From contig OU612068.1 of the NCBI GenBank assembly GCA_914767715.1, forward strand, positions 29,080,001 through 29,144,000: DNA of 64,000 bases. Reading direction: 5' to 3'. Source of the DNA: Membranipora membranacea. Its lineage: Eukaryota; Bryozoa; Gymnolaemata; Cheilostomatida; Membraniporidae. The position numbers were made by a program, and so were the translations under genes. Positions 46,501-58,769 of this stretch are shown piece by piece (positions within the stretch are counted from its first letter, which is position 1; each line of letters begins with the position of its first letter). Under the pieces are notes generated by a model. It had not been told where the DNA came from and made no database searches. It saw only the letters and a list, made by a program, of their open reading frames with translations.

Positions 46501-49500
46501 ACAAGTCTGTTTGCCCCTACACACATCTATAATAGTAGCAGTTCTATTTTATCTAGATCTACTCATTAACTAAGATTCAGTCTAGACAGTGTGATATCTA
46601 TCTACGCTCTATGCGGTGAGAACTCAGACAAAATTGGGTTTGAGTGTGAGCTACAGAATTCAGCCTCAGTGACATTCTCTAGCATTCAGCATTAAAGACC
46701 AGAGAAGCCACTGATCTGGACAGTTATTTTGGTGGCGGTAGAATTCATATGCACTTCACTCATCTAAACACTAAGACTCATTCTAGGAAAGACAAAGTAA
46801 TACCTCAGGTTCATTAAGATGGTCCCATATCTAAACCACAGTGAAAACTACATGTAAGTCAAACTAGACGAGACAAGCGCGGCTCAGCTAGATGTAAGAG
46901 TGGACAGGCTTACTTAAACTTATATTATACCAGGTAGCTACTGTACAATCATTATTTAGGGAATTTGTTTGGAGTTGTGTTTTCATGCAATGGCAGAAGA
47001 CAACTCGTAGTATTTAAGGGTGACTTGTGCATCTGAGCAAGCTTAACATGACTAAGGTAGGAGTGACAGTTATCTATACTCAGCTTACATAAAAATGGTG
47101 CAGTGCACAACTGTGACTGTGTAACTGTGCAACATCTAAGAGCTAAAATATCACAACAAAACAACCAGTGAGAGACAGTCATGTGTTATACCGTGACTAC
47201 CAGTACGCCCTAAACTATCTTTTGTTTTAGTATCATAACCTTAACATGACCTTCGGTCATCCTCCCATTAAATTGAAGTACTCAATTTCTTAAAATAAAG
47301 TTCTTCATCTGCTGACATGGTTTTCGCTACAGCAGACACCAAGTCTATTAAGAAAATTGTATAGCCTGTGTACCTGTGGTTTGTTGGAGCTCATAGTACC
47401 GGGTGTACAATGGAGCATCCTGTAGACATGCTCAACGATACCGAGACCTCGCACTAGGTTATCTCTCTGCAGTAGGCCACTGATTCTCTCAAGCTCTTCA
47501 TCCTCAGCTATGTCCTGAGGTCTCATTGTGTCGATGTTTGTCATGTTAAGGATTGGGGTAGAGGCCGAGGTTGTCTGTAGGTATAAATCACAATTATTAC
47601 CATAAGGAATAACATTAATAGACGATATCAAAGTCAAAATTGGGGGAATGTTCAATGAATAGGCCTAACTTTTTCCATAATATAACCAGTTTTATTGTCG
47701 ATGAATTGATCAGCAGATATAAAGTCACAGCTTACATTACTCATGTCCGTATATCTGGGCTGACTCTGAGCCATCCTACGAGAGTTCAGTAGGGGGCGCT
47801 TCATTTGCTGCTGTCTACGTCTCATACCTCCCGGACTCTCAGGCCGAGCTGATGAGTCCGGCTTCTTCTTCTTAAGAATTGAGTCTAACTTCTCCTGCTT
47901 CTGTCGTATCTCTTCTCGCTGGATTCTATAAAATATTAAAGGGATATGTGGATAATATAAAACAAACTGAAAACAGGCTCATACTCCTACACTAAATACA
48001 ATTATAAACGCATGAAACATTTTAAGTGTGCACAAATACTGATAGCAGAGTTCAAACAAAGTAGACTAACGAACAATGTGTTGAAAATAGGCTGCTAACA
48101 AAATGCTGGTATTAATCATGTTTGTTTAAAATTTCCAAATCAACATCTCAATCTCACTGCCATTATCGCTTTCTTTGTTGTTTCCAAGATCATTTCAAAA
48201 CATTCCCATATCCGTTTCAACTGAACAACATGTTATGAGTAGCGCTGACACAATCAATGAATCTCATGTTAGGCTCGGTGACGACGTTGTGTAGAGAGCG
48301 ACGCTTACCTGGCAGCTTCACTCCTAGCCTTGTAAGCTGCTGTCTCCTGGAAGAGAGAACCGGAGGAGTGGAAGAATTTCTCATACACCTCCATACCGGG
48401 CCTCGGGTACACCCTCCTAAAGTTACCCAGGTGCTCAGTCTCATATTTATCTAATGTCTTCAGATATGCAGCCTGCTGCACTTCCAGCTCCTCTCTGTGT
48501 ACAGATAATACATAATCATAATAGACTATATCAGAGAAGCGATTCAACTTCTACCGCAGCCGTGTAAGGCTAGACATGACTTATTCTAATACGCTGATTT
48601 CATTTGATTTAGATCTTGTATAGTATGATATGTGGTGATATCAAAGCCAATAAACTGAAGAAAATCTTTTATCCTTGCCCATTGTCGGTTGAATGAAAGA
48701 ATTTATATCTGCTCAGTTCACAGACAGAATGGCTAATCAAGAAGCAAGGAATTTAATCCAATTAGGATGTTATGCTTGCTAAAGTAACACGGACATACTT
48801 AGTTTCCTTTTTGCCAGGTCCTCGGTTGAAGAGCCTCTCTTTGATACGTTTTCGTTCCTCCTCGATACATTTCCTCTTATCGACTGCTCCACAGTTGATG
48901 AGGTTCATCGTATCATAGATGAGGGCTTCTTTTATCTCCTTATCTAGAGTGGCATCCGTGTGAAAGCTCGGAGAATGATTTACCTGCAAACCAAAAATCA
49001 GACTAAATATGGCTAAAATCTCAGCCAATAGGATAAAGCAGTCTGCAGTAGGCCTAAATGACTTCTCATCAAGTTAAAATACCATATATACACGAAAGCT
49101 TTTGACGATCAACATCAGGAATAATATATCATATAGGCCTACCCATATGTGTCATGTTTTTTTTATTGTACCACTCTACTACAATTTGTTATAAAATCAT
49201 CAACAAAGTGACGCTGAAACACATTCCTAGAGATTCAGAACTGAAAAACACTATGAGATATATACTTATAATAATAAAGCAGCTTATCGTTTAGACCGGT
49301 GGCCGCTATTTGGATAGTCAGTATCTTTTGCAGATAACAAGGAGTGTTTATCAAACAATTTGACATCATGCCAATTCCTACTCTTATAATTTTCTGCTGA
49401 ACAGTGTGAGAGCAGGATTAAATCTCACACGCAGCCAACATTCATCAGGTCTAAATCTAACTCACCTCAACAACGAATGGTTTGAGTTTCCTGTCAAACA

Positions 49501-52500
49501 TGACGTCGAAGCCGAGGATTTCGAAGCAGGCACTGCCTCTGATATGGTTAGGGAAGCAGGTCCTGTAGTTATGAGTCAGTATTTCACTGATAGAGATCAA
49601 TGTCTTAATTACTACATCATCGATATCCCCCCAGATCTTATCTAAATCATAACCGTTCTCCTTCCACCAGCGGTTTATAGTCGATATCCGCCTATAAATA
49701 TATATATATAGTGATATATACAGATTGATATCAGAAACTATAGATATATATAGATATATCTATAGTCTCTGTTGATATAACGACAAAAGGAGCGACTCTA
49801 CATATGATATAATAAATGATTTGATTTTCGATGCCAAGAGATCATGACCCCTGGAACAGTCCACAGAATATATTCTGTAAAAACTAAGTATAGATAGATA
49901 GGAGATGGCCTATTGATTAGATGTGGTATACTGTGGATAATTTAGACTGCAGAATACACAGAGGAGTAATTAACTGTAAAAGTTGATATGATTATTTCCG
50001 TCATATGGACGTTTTATGGACGTAAATGTCAAGGATACCAAGAATACTGACGCCTTCTTAACATCAATCACCATCAATGTTTGTCCAAATTAATCATGTC
50101 ACCTCCACAGTCGGTAATATTCATCATTATTATAGCTGCTGGCTAATGTTGTTTATTTAGCATTATATGAAAGTGTCACAGTCATCATAATACAAGTAAG
50201 CAAATTTACACCCAGATATCGATATTCTCCTAATCAATACAGATGTGACCGACTGTTACGAAGAACACAGTTCAGATTATCGCTAACCAATAATCAGTCT
50301 GAATATTAGAGTGAGAAGAATTGAGAAGATTATATAAGATAATAAAGAGTTGGAGAAGTCAGTCAAGGCTGAACTCAAAACAGAATAGAAAAATAGAATC
50401 TAATTTTGTATCACTGCATAGTTTTATTATTGTCCATCAAACCCAACGGCAGGAAATTAAAGATTTTGCTAAAATCTATAATATTGACTAGATTGCTTAG
50501 CCATGCAGAAGAAGTCAGATATGACAAACACAGATGTAGTGCAGGCAAAGTTTACTAGATGAGTACTCAGATTGTCAAGAGAGCAGAGAGAGAGGAATAC
50601 ATCGAGGGTGCTGGTGGCTGGAACAACCAACCTTGAAAGCTCCCCAAATTGACTCGAGCCCACAACTCCTGCGGCTCCAATTGCCTGGCAGTGAATAGCT
50701 GCGCCATCTCACCATCCCCAATGGTAAAATTGGCGCAAGATTGACAAGAGAGCAGAGAAGTATAAAATAGAGATATAATCTGATCACACTAACCTTTTAC
50801 TGCCTCCCTCCTCATCATCCCTGATAAACTGATCGCTCGTCTTGTTTATTGCATAATTAGTTAGATGCATAAAAACATTTTCCTACAACAAAACAAAAAC
50901 TTGGATTCAGCAGCCATAGCCATATATAATACATTAGCTATAATTATATTATGTATTAACTCAATAAAAAGTGAGCAGCCTCTTTCTCGTGGTTAAGAAA
51001 TTAACAGTAGTCTCTAAGAACGTATCAGGGTCACTGGTATCGTTAGCAAGGGTATCAAAACCTTAATCTGCTCCTGGATTAATACAAATCTAAAAACTGC
51101 TCCCGCTGATATAAATACAATCCTAGACCTATGGATAAATAAACTACACACTGAGATTCTGAAAGGCTATCATAACAATAAACACTGTAAAAAATAAATA
51201 GATACTGTGTGTCAACTTAAAAATATCAGATATGATATAAGAATGAGTTTCCAATGATTGACCCCAGAACTTATATATATATGTATTAGGTCACACCACA
51301 ACAATGGGGTGTACTGTACATAATCAGTAGTCCACCTTCCATTGACAGCACAGAACTCGGCCTGAAAGATGGATTCTAAACATACCGTATTATTGTGAAT
51401 AGAAAGATTCCACACTTACCGTGTTATTGTGTGTAGGATCATGGTATTTTGATGTAGCGAATCTGGCCAATCCATCCTTGAATATAAAAATCCTCAAAGG
51501 GTCACAGGAAGTCACCAACACATATAACCGAAAGTCAAACTTGAATCCATCTATGAGGAAGGGCTATAATAGAGAAAAGAAGATAATCTAATAACGAACA
51601 AAAAGAATGAAAAATGTACATCAACTAACAAACTATAGTTATTGTGTTATAGCGATGATGTTCGTTTCACATTCAAATATCACTGGGTGACAATTTTATA
51701 TGTAAGAAAGTAAAAAATCGTTAACTGCATTGAATGTGACATATAAAAGTTTAAAGATGATTTGGCACGTTTCTTGGTGTTGGCTTTCATTGGTCTAAAA
51801 ACAGTGACTTCATGACTTCATGGCGAGATATTCAACAAAACACGACAATACCTTATCATCTTCACTTTAAAATTAAATTATTCCGAGAAACCACATAAAA
51901 TTCGGCATATGCGTTCACTGACATAGCAGGCCTAAAGCATCAATCTAATTGTTTCCCGCATTTCTTTTGCTTTCAAGGAGACAAAGCATCACCTACCCTT
52001 GAGAGGTACTGTTGGCAGACCATGTGTTCGTGAGGTTTGATATCTTTGACATTTTTAGTGATCCAGATCCCTTTACCCTGACATCCACTAGCAGGTTTGA
52101 GGATATAAGTCTTATTCTTCTTCTGCCGAGTATAACTCAGAAAATCTCCGTAACTGTAACAATGATTCTCAATATTAAAAATAGGTGGATTATAACAGCC
52201 AACAGCAAACAGCAAGAGGATTTTCTTAGTTTTGTACATTTCACTTTTTTGGTGTAGTAAAACTCGGTAAGCATCACATTTTTGCAAATTTCCTTTGATA
52301 AATTATAGAAGGGAATCCCGAATGTAATAGTTCTTTAATATTTTACGCATCAATTCAATGATTTGGATGTTTACCCTAACAACTTCTCATCCTGTAGTGC
52401 ATCGTATTTGAGAATTGAATATACACATATCTGACTATTATCCTCAAAAATGATAATTTTTCTCCAAATTTTATTAACCATGAGTAGTTCTGCCAGGGCT

Positions 52501-54810
52501 GCGGGTGAATTACTAATGAGTAGAGTGACGCTGACTTACTCTGCAGGTAGAACCCATGATTTAGGGAAGACGTTGTATTCTTTAGGGAATTGCTTGCTCA
52601 TCCTGTTCAGGTTTCTGGACAGTAAATCTTTCCGACAGATCTCACTCATACCAGGAAAATGGTTTATTTTCTGAAAGAAAACAAAGGATATGACAATAGA
52701 AATAATCCCAAATTTAAGTGTGCAAAAAAGAAACTCCTGGACAATTCTTACCATGTGCCCATTATATCACAACTGGTTTAAACCAAACAACCCGCCCGCT
52801 AGACAACGAAATAATCCTATTTCTAATACAGGCATACATGATATTTTACCTGATATCTTTTCATCTCCATAACCCTCTCAAGAGCTACTGAGTAATCAGT
52901 CCAGTAGAGATTCCAATCATCATCTTCAGATACCTCCTTAAACCCAAACTTCTTAGACACCCTCCGTACTACAAACACAGATATTTATTACTGTCCTTCT
53001 CGGTTCCAAGTGGGACACAAACGGCACATGAGGCAGTGAGATAAATCTGCTGCAGTAGCTCATGTGTGGTTTCTCTGTGAAAGCAAATTTCAAATGTTCA
53101 TTTTATCAAAAAACCATCTGACTTTAACACATGTTTTTCATTGAAGCCCTTGATGCGCAGAAGTAAAAGATCCCGGCAAATTTTTGCCAATGCACCAAGA
53201 GTTTGATAGGTGAGCCTTGTATAAATATCAGAACATCACTTTAATAAGAACATATCTAGATGGGTATGAAAATTCTTCATGATGGGCGATTCTAAGCAGT
53301 TTAAAGTTGCTGCAATAACCAGTGTTGTGTACCACTACCAGGTATGATTGCTAAACTACACAAGAGCAGGGTATTGGCAACATAAAGAGTAGTATGTTTT
53401 GATAGTGTGCCAATATAATTTTCACAAGAAGTTAGACCTTTAACACAGAGCAAGGTACAGTACACCTGTGGTCGCCATAACATTTTGATAATGTTCGTTG
53501 ACAAAAGAGCTTTGTTGTTTAAATATTAACCAGACTGTATTAAAATAACTGCCAAGTGTTATTGAATAAAGGCAGCAATCAAAGAGAAATAATCTGAGAT
53601 TGATTATAATCTACCCTTGCATAGCATATCATTCATTGTAAGTGATTGGAATTAAAATCAACCGAATCCACTTTCCATAAAATTGAACCTGAAGGTGAAG
53701 CAGCTAGACAATCTCTGCTGACATGCTGACCTAAAATCTGTGAGAATTCTGACATGCAGAGTTTACCGTTTATTGTATTTCTGTGAGACTGGGAAATTCT
53801 GAAAGACCTTCAAATATGTATACGCAAGAACCGAACACTGTTTATTCATCCATGTAATGTAGAGCAAAGTTTTTATTTTCTCGGGACACATTTATAATTT
53901 CAAAGATCTACTCTAAAAATCTACGTCAACTATACAAAATAACATGCATACCATAAGTGGTCCTACAGTGAGGGGGAGTAAGCAATCAGGGAATGAGGAA
54001 AGTAAATACAAGAGTAGATCTGAGATACTTACTGACTTCATATTTACAGTTAGCAGTACAGATAAATAGCACCCTGAAATATAAGATAAACAGTGTTAAT
54101 ACAGGCCAACAATCAAGAGTCAACAATAAAGATTCGGTGAGCTGCTTTGATGAACTGGCTGCTGTCAGGAAATAATGATGGGAAATTTATCACAAAATAA
54201 CGCACTAAGATACACTGACACGAGTGGTTATGGTTAGCTAAATACTTACTTTCGTCGTTTCTTCTTTTTCTTTGGTTTGACCTCATTTTCCTGGTCAGCT
54301 GATTTCTGTTTCTGATCAGCTGATATATCAGGAAGATCACCAACAGATTCACTATAACCGTCAGCCTCTCCTAGCACTGTAAACCATAACAGATATAATA
54401 TATTACACTCAACACGAGCAACCATATACAGTACATACATGAACTCGCCAGGTCCAAGTCACACTAGTCATAACTGTGGAATAACATACTATCCTTATTC
54501 ATCATTGAATGTTATGGTAGTCATATAATCAAGATTCTTTTGTGATACGGACCCTCATACAGTATTTACAGTTATAGTATAGACGTACAGTCATAGTAAA
54601 GAGGTGGAATAACTCTTTAGACTTACCTGACTCCAGTTCCCCAGCGTCTTCTGTTGGAGGTAGTATGAGCACATCGTTGACGTCATCATCTAACAGTGAT
54701 AGCGGTTTACTATCCTCAGCACCATTACTAACTGTCTGCTCACAGTCCGAGTCACTGTCACTACTGGATGAGGAATCATCATCCTTCTTACGCCGAGCTT
54801 TACTTGGCAT
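43551..54810 (-). CDS. Tubulin polyglutamylase, TTLL6/TTLL13-like, complete, 962 residues
   Basis: Eighteen exons keep phase: 54810-54627, 54376-54250, 54073-54033, 52968-52850, 52670-52540, 52153-51997, 51563-51420, 50882-50794, 49691-49466, 48983-48799, 48494-48309, 47925-47736, 47574-47374, 46291-46064, 45653-45492, 45145-44965, 44294-44250, 43843-43551. The N-terminus is acidic then Lys-rich. The TTL ATP-grasp domain (about 104-470) has [28 protein letters not shown] (ATP lysine and glycine loop), [44 protein letters not shown] and [10 protein letters not shown] (Mg-binding Asn). The region after it ([28 protein letters not shown]) is specific to TTLL6/13, which lengthen glutamate side chains on ciliary tubulin. 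The C-terminal third is poorly conserved, with an Asn run in exon 14. An acceptor-like site near 54,969 suggests a non-coding 5' exon. Confidence 0.93.
45880..46018. repeat. Degenerate 14-16-base repeat (GCTCAGACTAA type) in a TTLL intron
   Basis: About nine imperfect units such as GAGCTCAGTCTTATGT, GCTCAGACCTAATA, GCTTAGACTATGAA and GCTCAGACATAAGAT lie between coding exons 14 and 15 of the TTLL gene. Confidence 0.7.
50591..50738 (-). mobile_element. SINE with about 20-base target-site duplication, in a TTLL intron
   Basis: The flanks are near-identical direct repeats (AGATTGTCAAGAGAGCAGAG at 50,570-50,589 and AGATTGACAAGAGAGCAGAG at 50,739-50,758), typical of LINE-driven retroposition. On the minus strand the insert contains GGATGGTGAGATGGCGCAGC (A-box-like TGGCGCAG) and GGCTCGAGTCA (9 of 11 to a B box), then GGGGAGCTTTCA. 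The same blocks occur in the copy at 12,236-12,340, so this is a repeated family. It lies between TTLL exons 8 and 9. Confidence 0.65.
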
Positions 54811-55346
54811 TGTACCTCATGTAAGACTCAGTCCATAGAGGTTAGATATGAGACTGTCCTGATGAGCCGACAGCTCCTTACATACTCACAATCACACAAC
54901 ACAATCTGTAGAGCTGAGCTGTCAAATCTACTCTCTCTTCTTATTCTAACCTTGAGACAGTACCGCCCTGGAAAGAAACAACAATTTATAATAAAGAACT
55001 TATTATATGGTGCAGTTTTACGCTGGTATAAACTAAGCTAAGTTCTGCTTGTCTTGGTGCAAGACAGCAATTAATCGCACTGCTGAATAAAAATCCCTTT
55101 GATGTTGGCCAGTGAAAACTAAACCTATTCAAAAATGTTCATGCCACATAACACAAAACAAGCACAATTATTGTTTATTTTACAAATATCATGTAGCAAT
55201 TTTTAATAAAGCAAATTAGTATTGTCAACTTAGGTGGCCCATACATTTTTATTGAAAGGATTAGGAGTAGTTATCCATCCAAAAAATCGGTCTTTAGTGA
55301 TATTTCGGTATTAGGAGGGATCATCGCTACACTGATATACGGAAAA

Positions 55347-55412
55347 CCCAAGTATCATGTACCCAAGTATTCTGTACCCCGTGTATCATATACCCCAGGT
55401 ATCATTCACCCG
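55347..55412. repeat. Degenerate 15-17-base tandem repeat (AAGTATCATGTACCC type)
   Basis: Four consecutive units vary around AAGTATCATGTACCC (AAGTATTCTGTACCC, GTGTATCATATACCCC, AGGTATCATTCACCC). Confidence 0.7.
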
Positions 55413-55820
55413 AGTCATCAAAGATGAGTGACCTCGGGTCAAATGAAACTTTTTCAACCAGTAAAAAGAACATTATTGAATGGAGACTTTTTTGATTGTG
55501 ATCACCAAGCGCAATATCAAGCTAGACACAAACCTGATTAAAAACTTAGTTCGTTGAATTCACGAAACATGAATACAAGATATAGTTCGTACTTTGGATA
55601 CAGAAAATGAGCTTTTCACAATTACCTGACAAGCAATCACCACCCAAAAACTCATTATCTAGAAAGGGTTTGATAGAGTATATCCACATGAAGTTATAGG
55701 TATTGAATGGCTTTTGTGTATGCTTAGTTTCATTGGAGATCGCTCTGGTATTTGATGAGCAGTGCAAGCTTTAAGGTATTATCATTAAACCGACCTCACC
55801 CGATTTCATGCATTGGGGAC

Positions 55821-55867
55821 TAGCCTTGTCACGCGGCCACAAAACCTGTGGCCGCGTGACGAGGCTG
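55821..55867. mobile_element. 47-base hairpin insertion with 9-base flanking duplication
   Basis: Arms AGCCTTGTCACGCGGCCACA and TGTGGCCGCGTGACGAGGCT are inverted copies (one mismatch) around a loop of about 4 bases. ATTGGGGAC stands on both sides (55,812-55,820 and 55,868-55,876). It is GC-rich in AT-rich surroundings. The layout (short palindrome plus 8-9-base direct duplication) parallels the element at 3,469-3,599, although the sequences differ. Confidence 0.6.
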
Positions 55868-58769
55868 ATTGGGGACAGGTTTCGTTTCAGTCAAAATCAA
55901 TGCCAAATCTCCAAAATCAACAACTCATCATCAGTGGTTTGTTAAAAACAGTGCCCTGGACTAAAGTCTCGACACATAGACAGCAGGTGAGACTAACAGT
56001 TAACTAGACCTACACCCTTATATCCATCCTACTCTGTTGGATGAGGCTTTTTTTACAGGGTTCTTGATTTTGGATGATCATTCGTGTGCATCCTCTGACT
56101 GAATACAAACTCTGTCTTGTTAAAAATAAGTTGATGAATGTTAGTGGGCCAACATCAGAGTCCTAGTATTGCTCTTTTGTTACTATATATTATATGTACT
56201 ATTACGTCATAGGCAGCTAGTATAGTAGTGTCTCCTCATAAAATATATAGTAATAGCGGAATACTAGGACACCCCTTGCTTGTGACTACCAGCCACTTTA
56301 CCCTGTCTCGGCGCGCTTGTTGTTCCCCCTTCCCCTACCATCACCCTAGTCATCACAGACTACAGTATCTCATGCACAATAGCAATGTATTCAGGATGCA
56401 TACCTAGGCTACTACTATCAATCCTTTGCCAAATGCATACCCACTAGTCACTGTCACCAGCTGCTGTCACACAAGACAAGAATACTAACTACTTGAAAAT
56501 CTATTGCCTAGAGTGGTGTTGAATTCCAGGTCCACTGACATCAAACATAACAGTAGCACATTGATTGATTGACAATTTAGTTTAGTAACTTGTAAGACCC
56601 TACATTCTGATGCTTTCTCTTCTGTACTTACAATTAAGTAAAACACATAAGATTCAGTCTAACTCTCTTCTAAAAGTATTATATCCTTGTGCCCCTCAGA
56701 TCACACCACATAGAGTGCTGTACAGTTTGCTGCTTCTGTTATGCACATACACAAAAGATCCTCATCGAACTCTCACTCATCATGTAGTCAATCAACTCTG
56801 TCCCCTTAGACTCAGGCATGGTAAGGCGGTGGTGAGCCTTCCGCATAGAAATCCATGATACATTTACTAGTATCTGCTAGAATAAATTTGGGAAATATCT
56901 GATTTTTATAATAAATATGATATTTTGAGCTATTTAATAACTTTTGTAAATTATTGATTGGTATATCAGTAGTGAGAATTATTTTTCTATATCTTTGACA
57001 AGTGAGCGCATCAATCTAAAAGGTAAACCATTATTGTTCATACCATTGGCTGCTCAGTAACCTGTGGCAACCGTGCAGAATGACAAGTTACCACTGAGTT
57101 GCCGTTCCATGATTATGAAGAAAGCAACTCCCACTATATATTGTAAAAATAAATTGAACCTCGCTCCCTGGATCTTATAAGACATCTATCTATGAATTTC
57201 ATATTTATTGCTGATCATCATTGACATCTCACCTGGAGTCATCTGTGACATGCCAGCTACACCCTAAAATGTATGTGAGCTATGCGATTGATCGCCATCA
57301 GTATATAGATTATATGCAACAGAGACATAATACTATAGTACCTGCTCTGGATGCAGGAGGATGTGATGGATGGATGCAGGGAGAATGGATGTAATTATCT
57401 AGAAAACATTGAAATAAACCGGAGTAAAGAGTGAAAAAAGAGGATGAAAATGGCCCTCACTGTCATGAGCCATCATAGACTTAATGTCTTAGGTATTTTT
57501 ACAACAGACATTTAATGTAACGGAATTAAAAAAAGACAGAAAATAAACCACCACTGTATGACTCAGTGCAGGGATAAGTGTAAAAGCCCCTCATAACTTA
57601 AATCGCTATGACTGCAGCATTTCTACAGCTTGTATGATTCAGTATAATATATAGGCACCAATATCACATTGTTACAAATAATGATAAATATAATAAAGCA
57701 CCACATTTTAAATTCAATAGCAATTTTCCTTCCATTGCTACATTCGCTAAACCCTCATGCAAGCTTGTTTGCCTATGTTTTTATAGCGAATTCACCTAAT
57801 GTCCATGTGAAGTAGTAGAGTTTGATCAAGTTTGCTTCTCTTCCACTTATAACCGACTGATTAGTGGGATGCAGGCAAACTGGATCAAACTTGTTGTAGT
57901 GTAGTAATATAATGTAGTCATGACTTATAGAATGAGCTCATATCTAGTTTTTGGAGGGATTATTCAAACATTACCAGATACATTATCTCAATGTTAGCCT
58001 GATGCCTGAGTGCATGATGACCTTCATGTGCAAGGATATATATGCATCGGTCAGATTGATTTATGATCACATCATATCCTTTTATAAGAACGTCAAACTT
58101 TACAACAGTGCAGTATTCTGTTGAAAGTTCTGTGTCTCGATTTACTGACAAAGTAAAAGAGGGTCAGGGCCAACCAAGACAGTGTCTGTATATACATATA
58201 TATATATATATATATATCTTTTTAGGCCCGATATTTAAGAGTTTCATGGTATGGTGTGAGCAAATAAAGAAGCTTTCAGGGAAATCCGGAAACTTTAAAG
58301 TTGGGAAATACGAAATTAGGTTGTTACAAACATGAAAATCACACATGGCACATCGCGTGTAAAACAAAATCAGAACCTAGAGTTATTCTGAATAAGCATA
58401 ATTCAATAAGATATTCGGTTTCCCATAATATTTCGCCCAATCTTATACAGATAAATGGTTATGTGTAAGTGTATCATGTATCGACCTTTCTTATCTTTTA
58501 TTTGTCAATTATCAATTAAATTTAGCAGACAAACCAATAGAGGTTCAACATGTTCCATAAGTGAAAATTAGCCTAACAGATTCATAGCTTTTTATCAGAT
58601 CTAACTTAGCTTTCATATGTAAATGTGATAACTGTCTCAGCTCTAACAAAATTGTGTCAGTGTAGGCAGCCATCGGTTTAATAACCTTCATCTCAGAGTT
58701 TATGATATAAAACACCACCCTGTGCTATGAGCTAAGTATAACCTGCAGGGCACCGAGACAAACTTCAAT

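Larger units (their letters stand above)
54811..58769. other. 4 kb intergenic region between divergent TTLL and NHL genes
   Basis: No gene is supported. It includes the TTLL 5' untranslated region and promoter at the left end, a short degenerate repeat (55,347-55,412), a hairpin mini-insertion (55,821-55,867), an (AT)n tract (58,195-58,217) and the NHL gene promoter at the right end. Reading frames present are short and unsupported. Confidence 0.5.
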
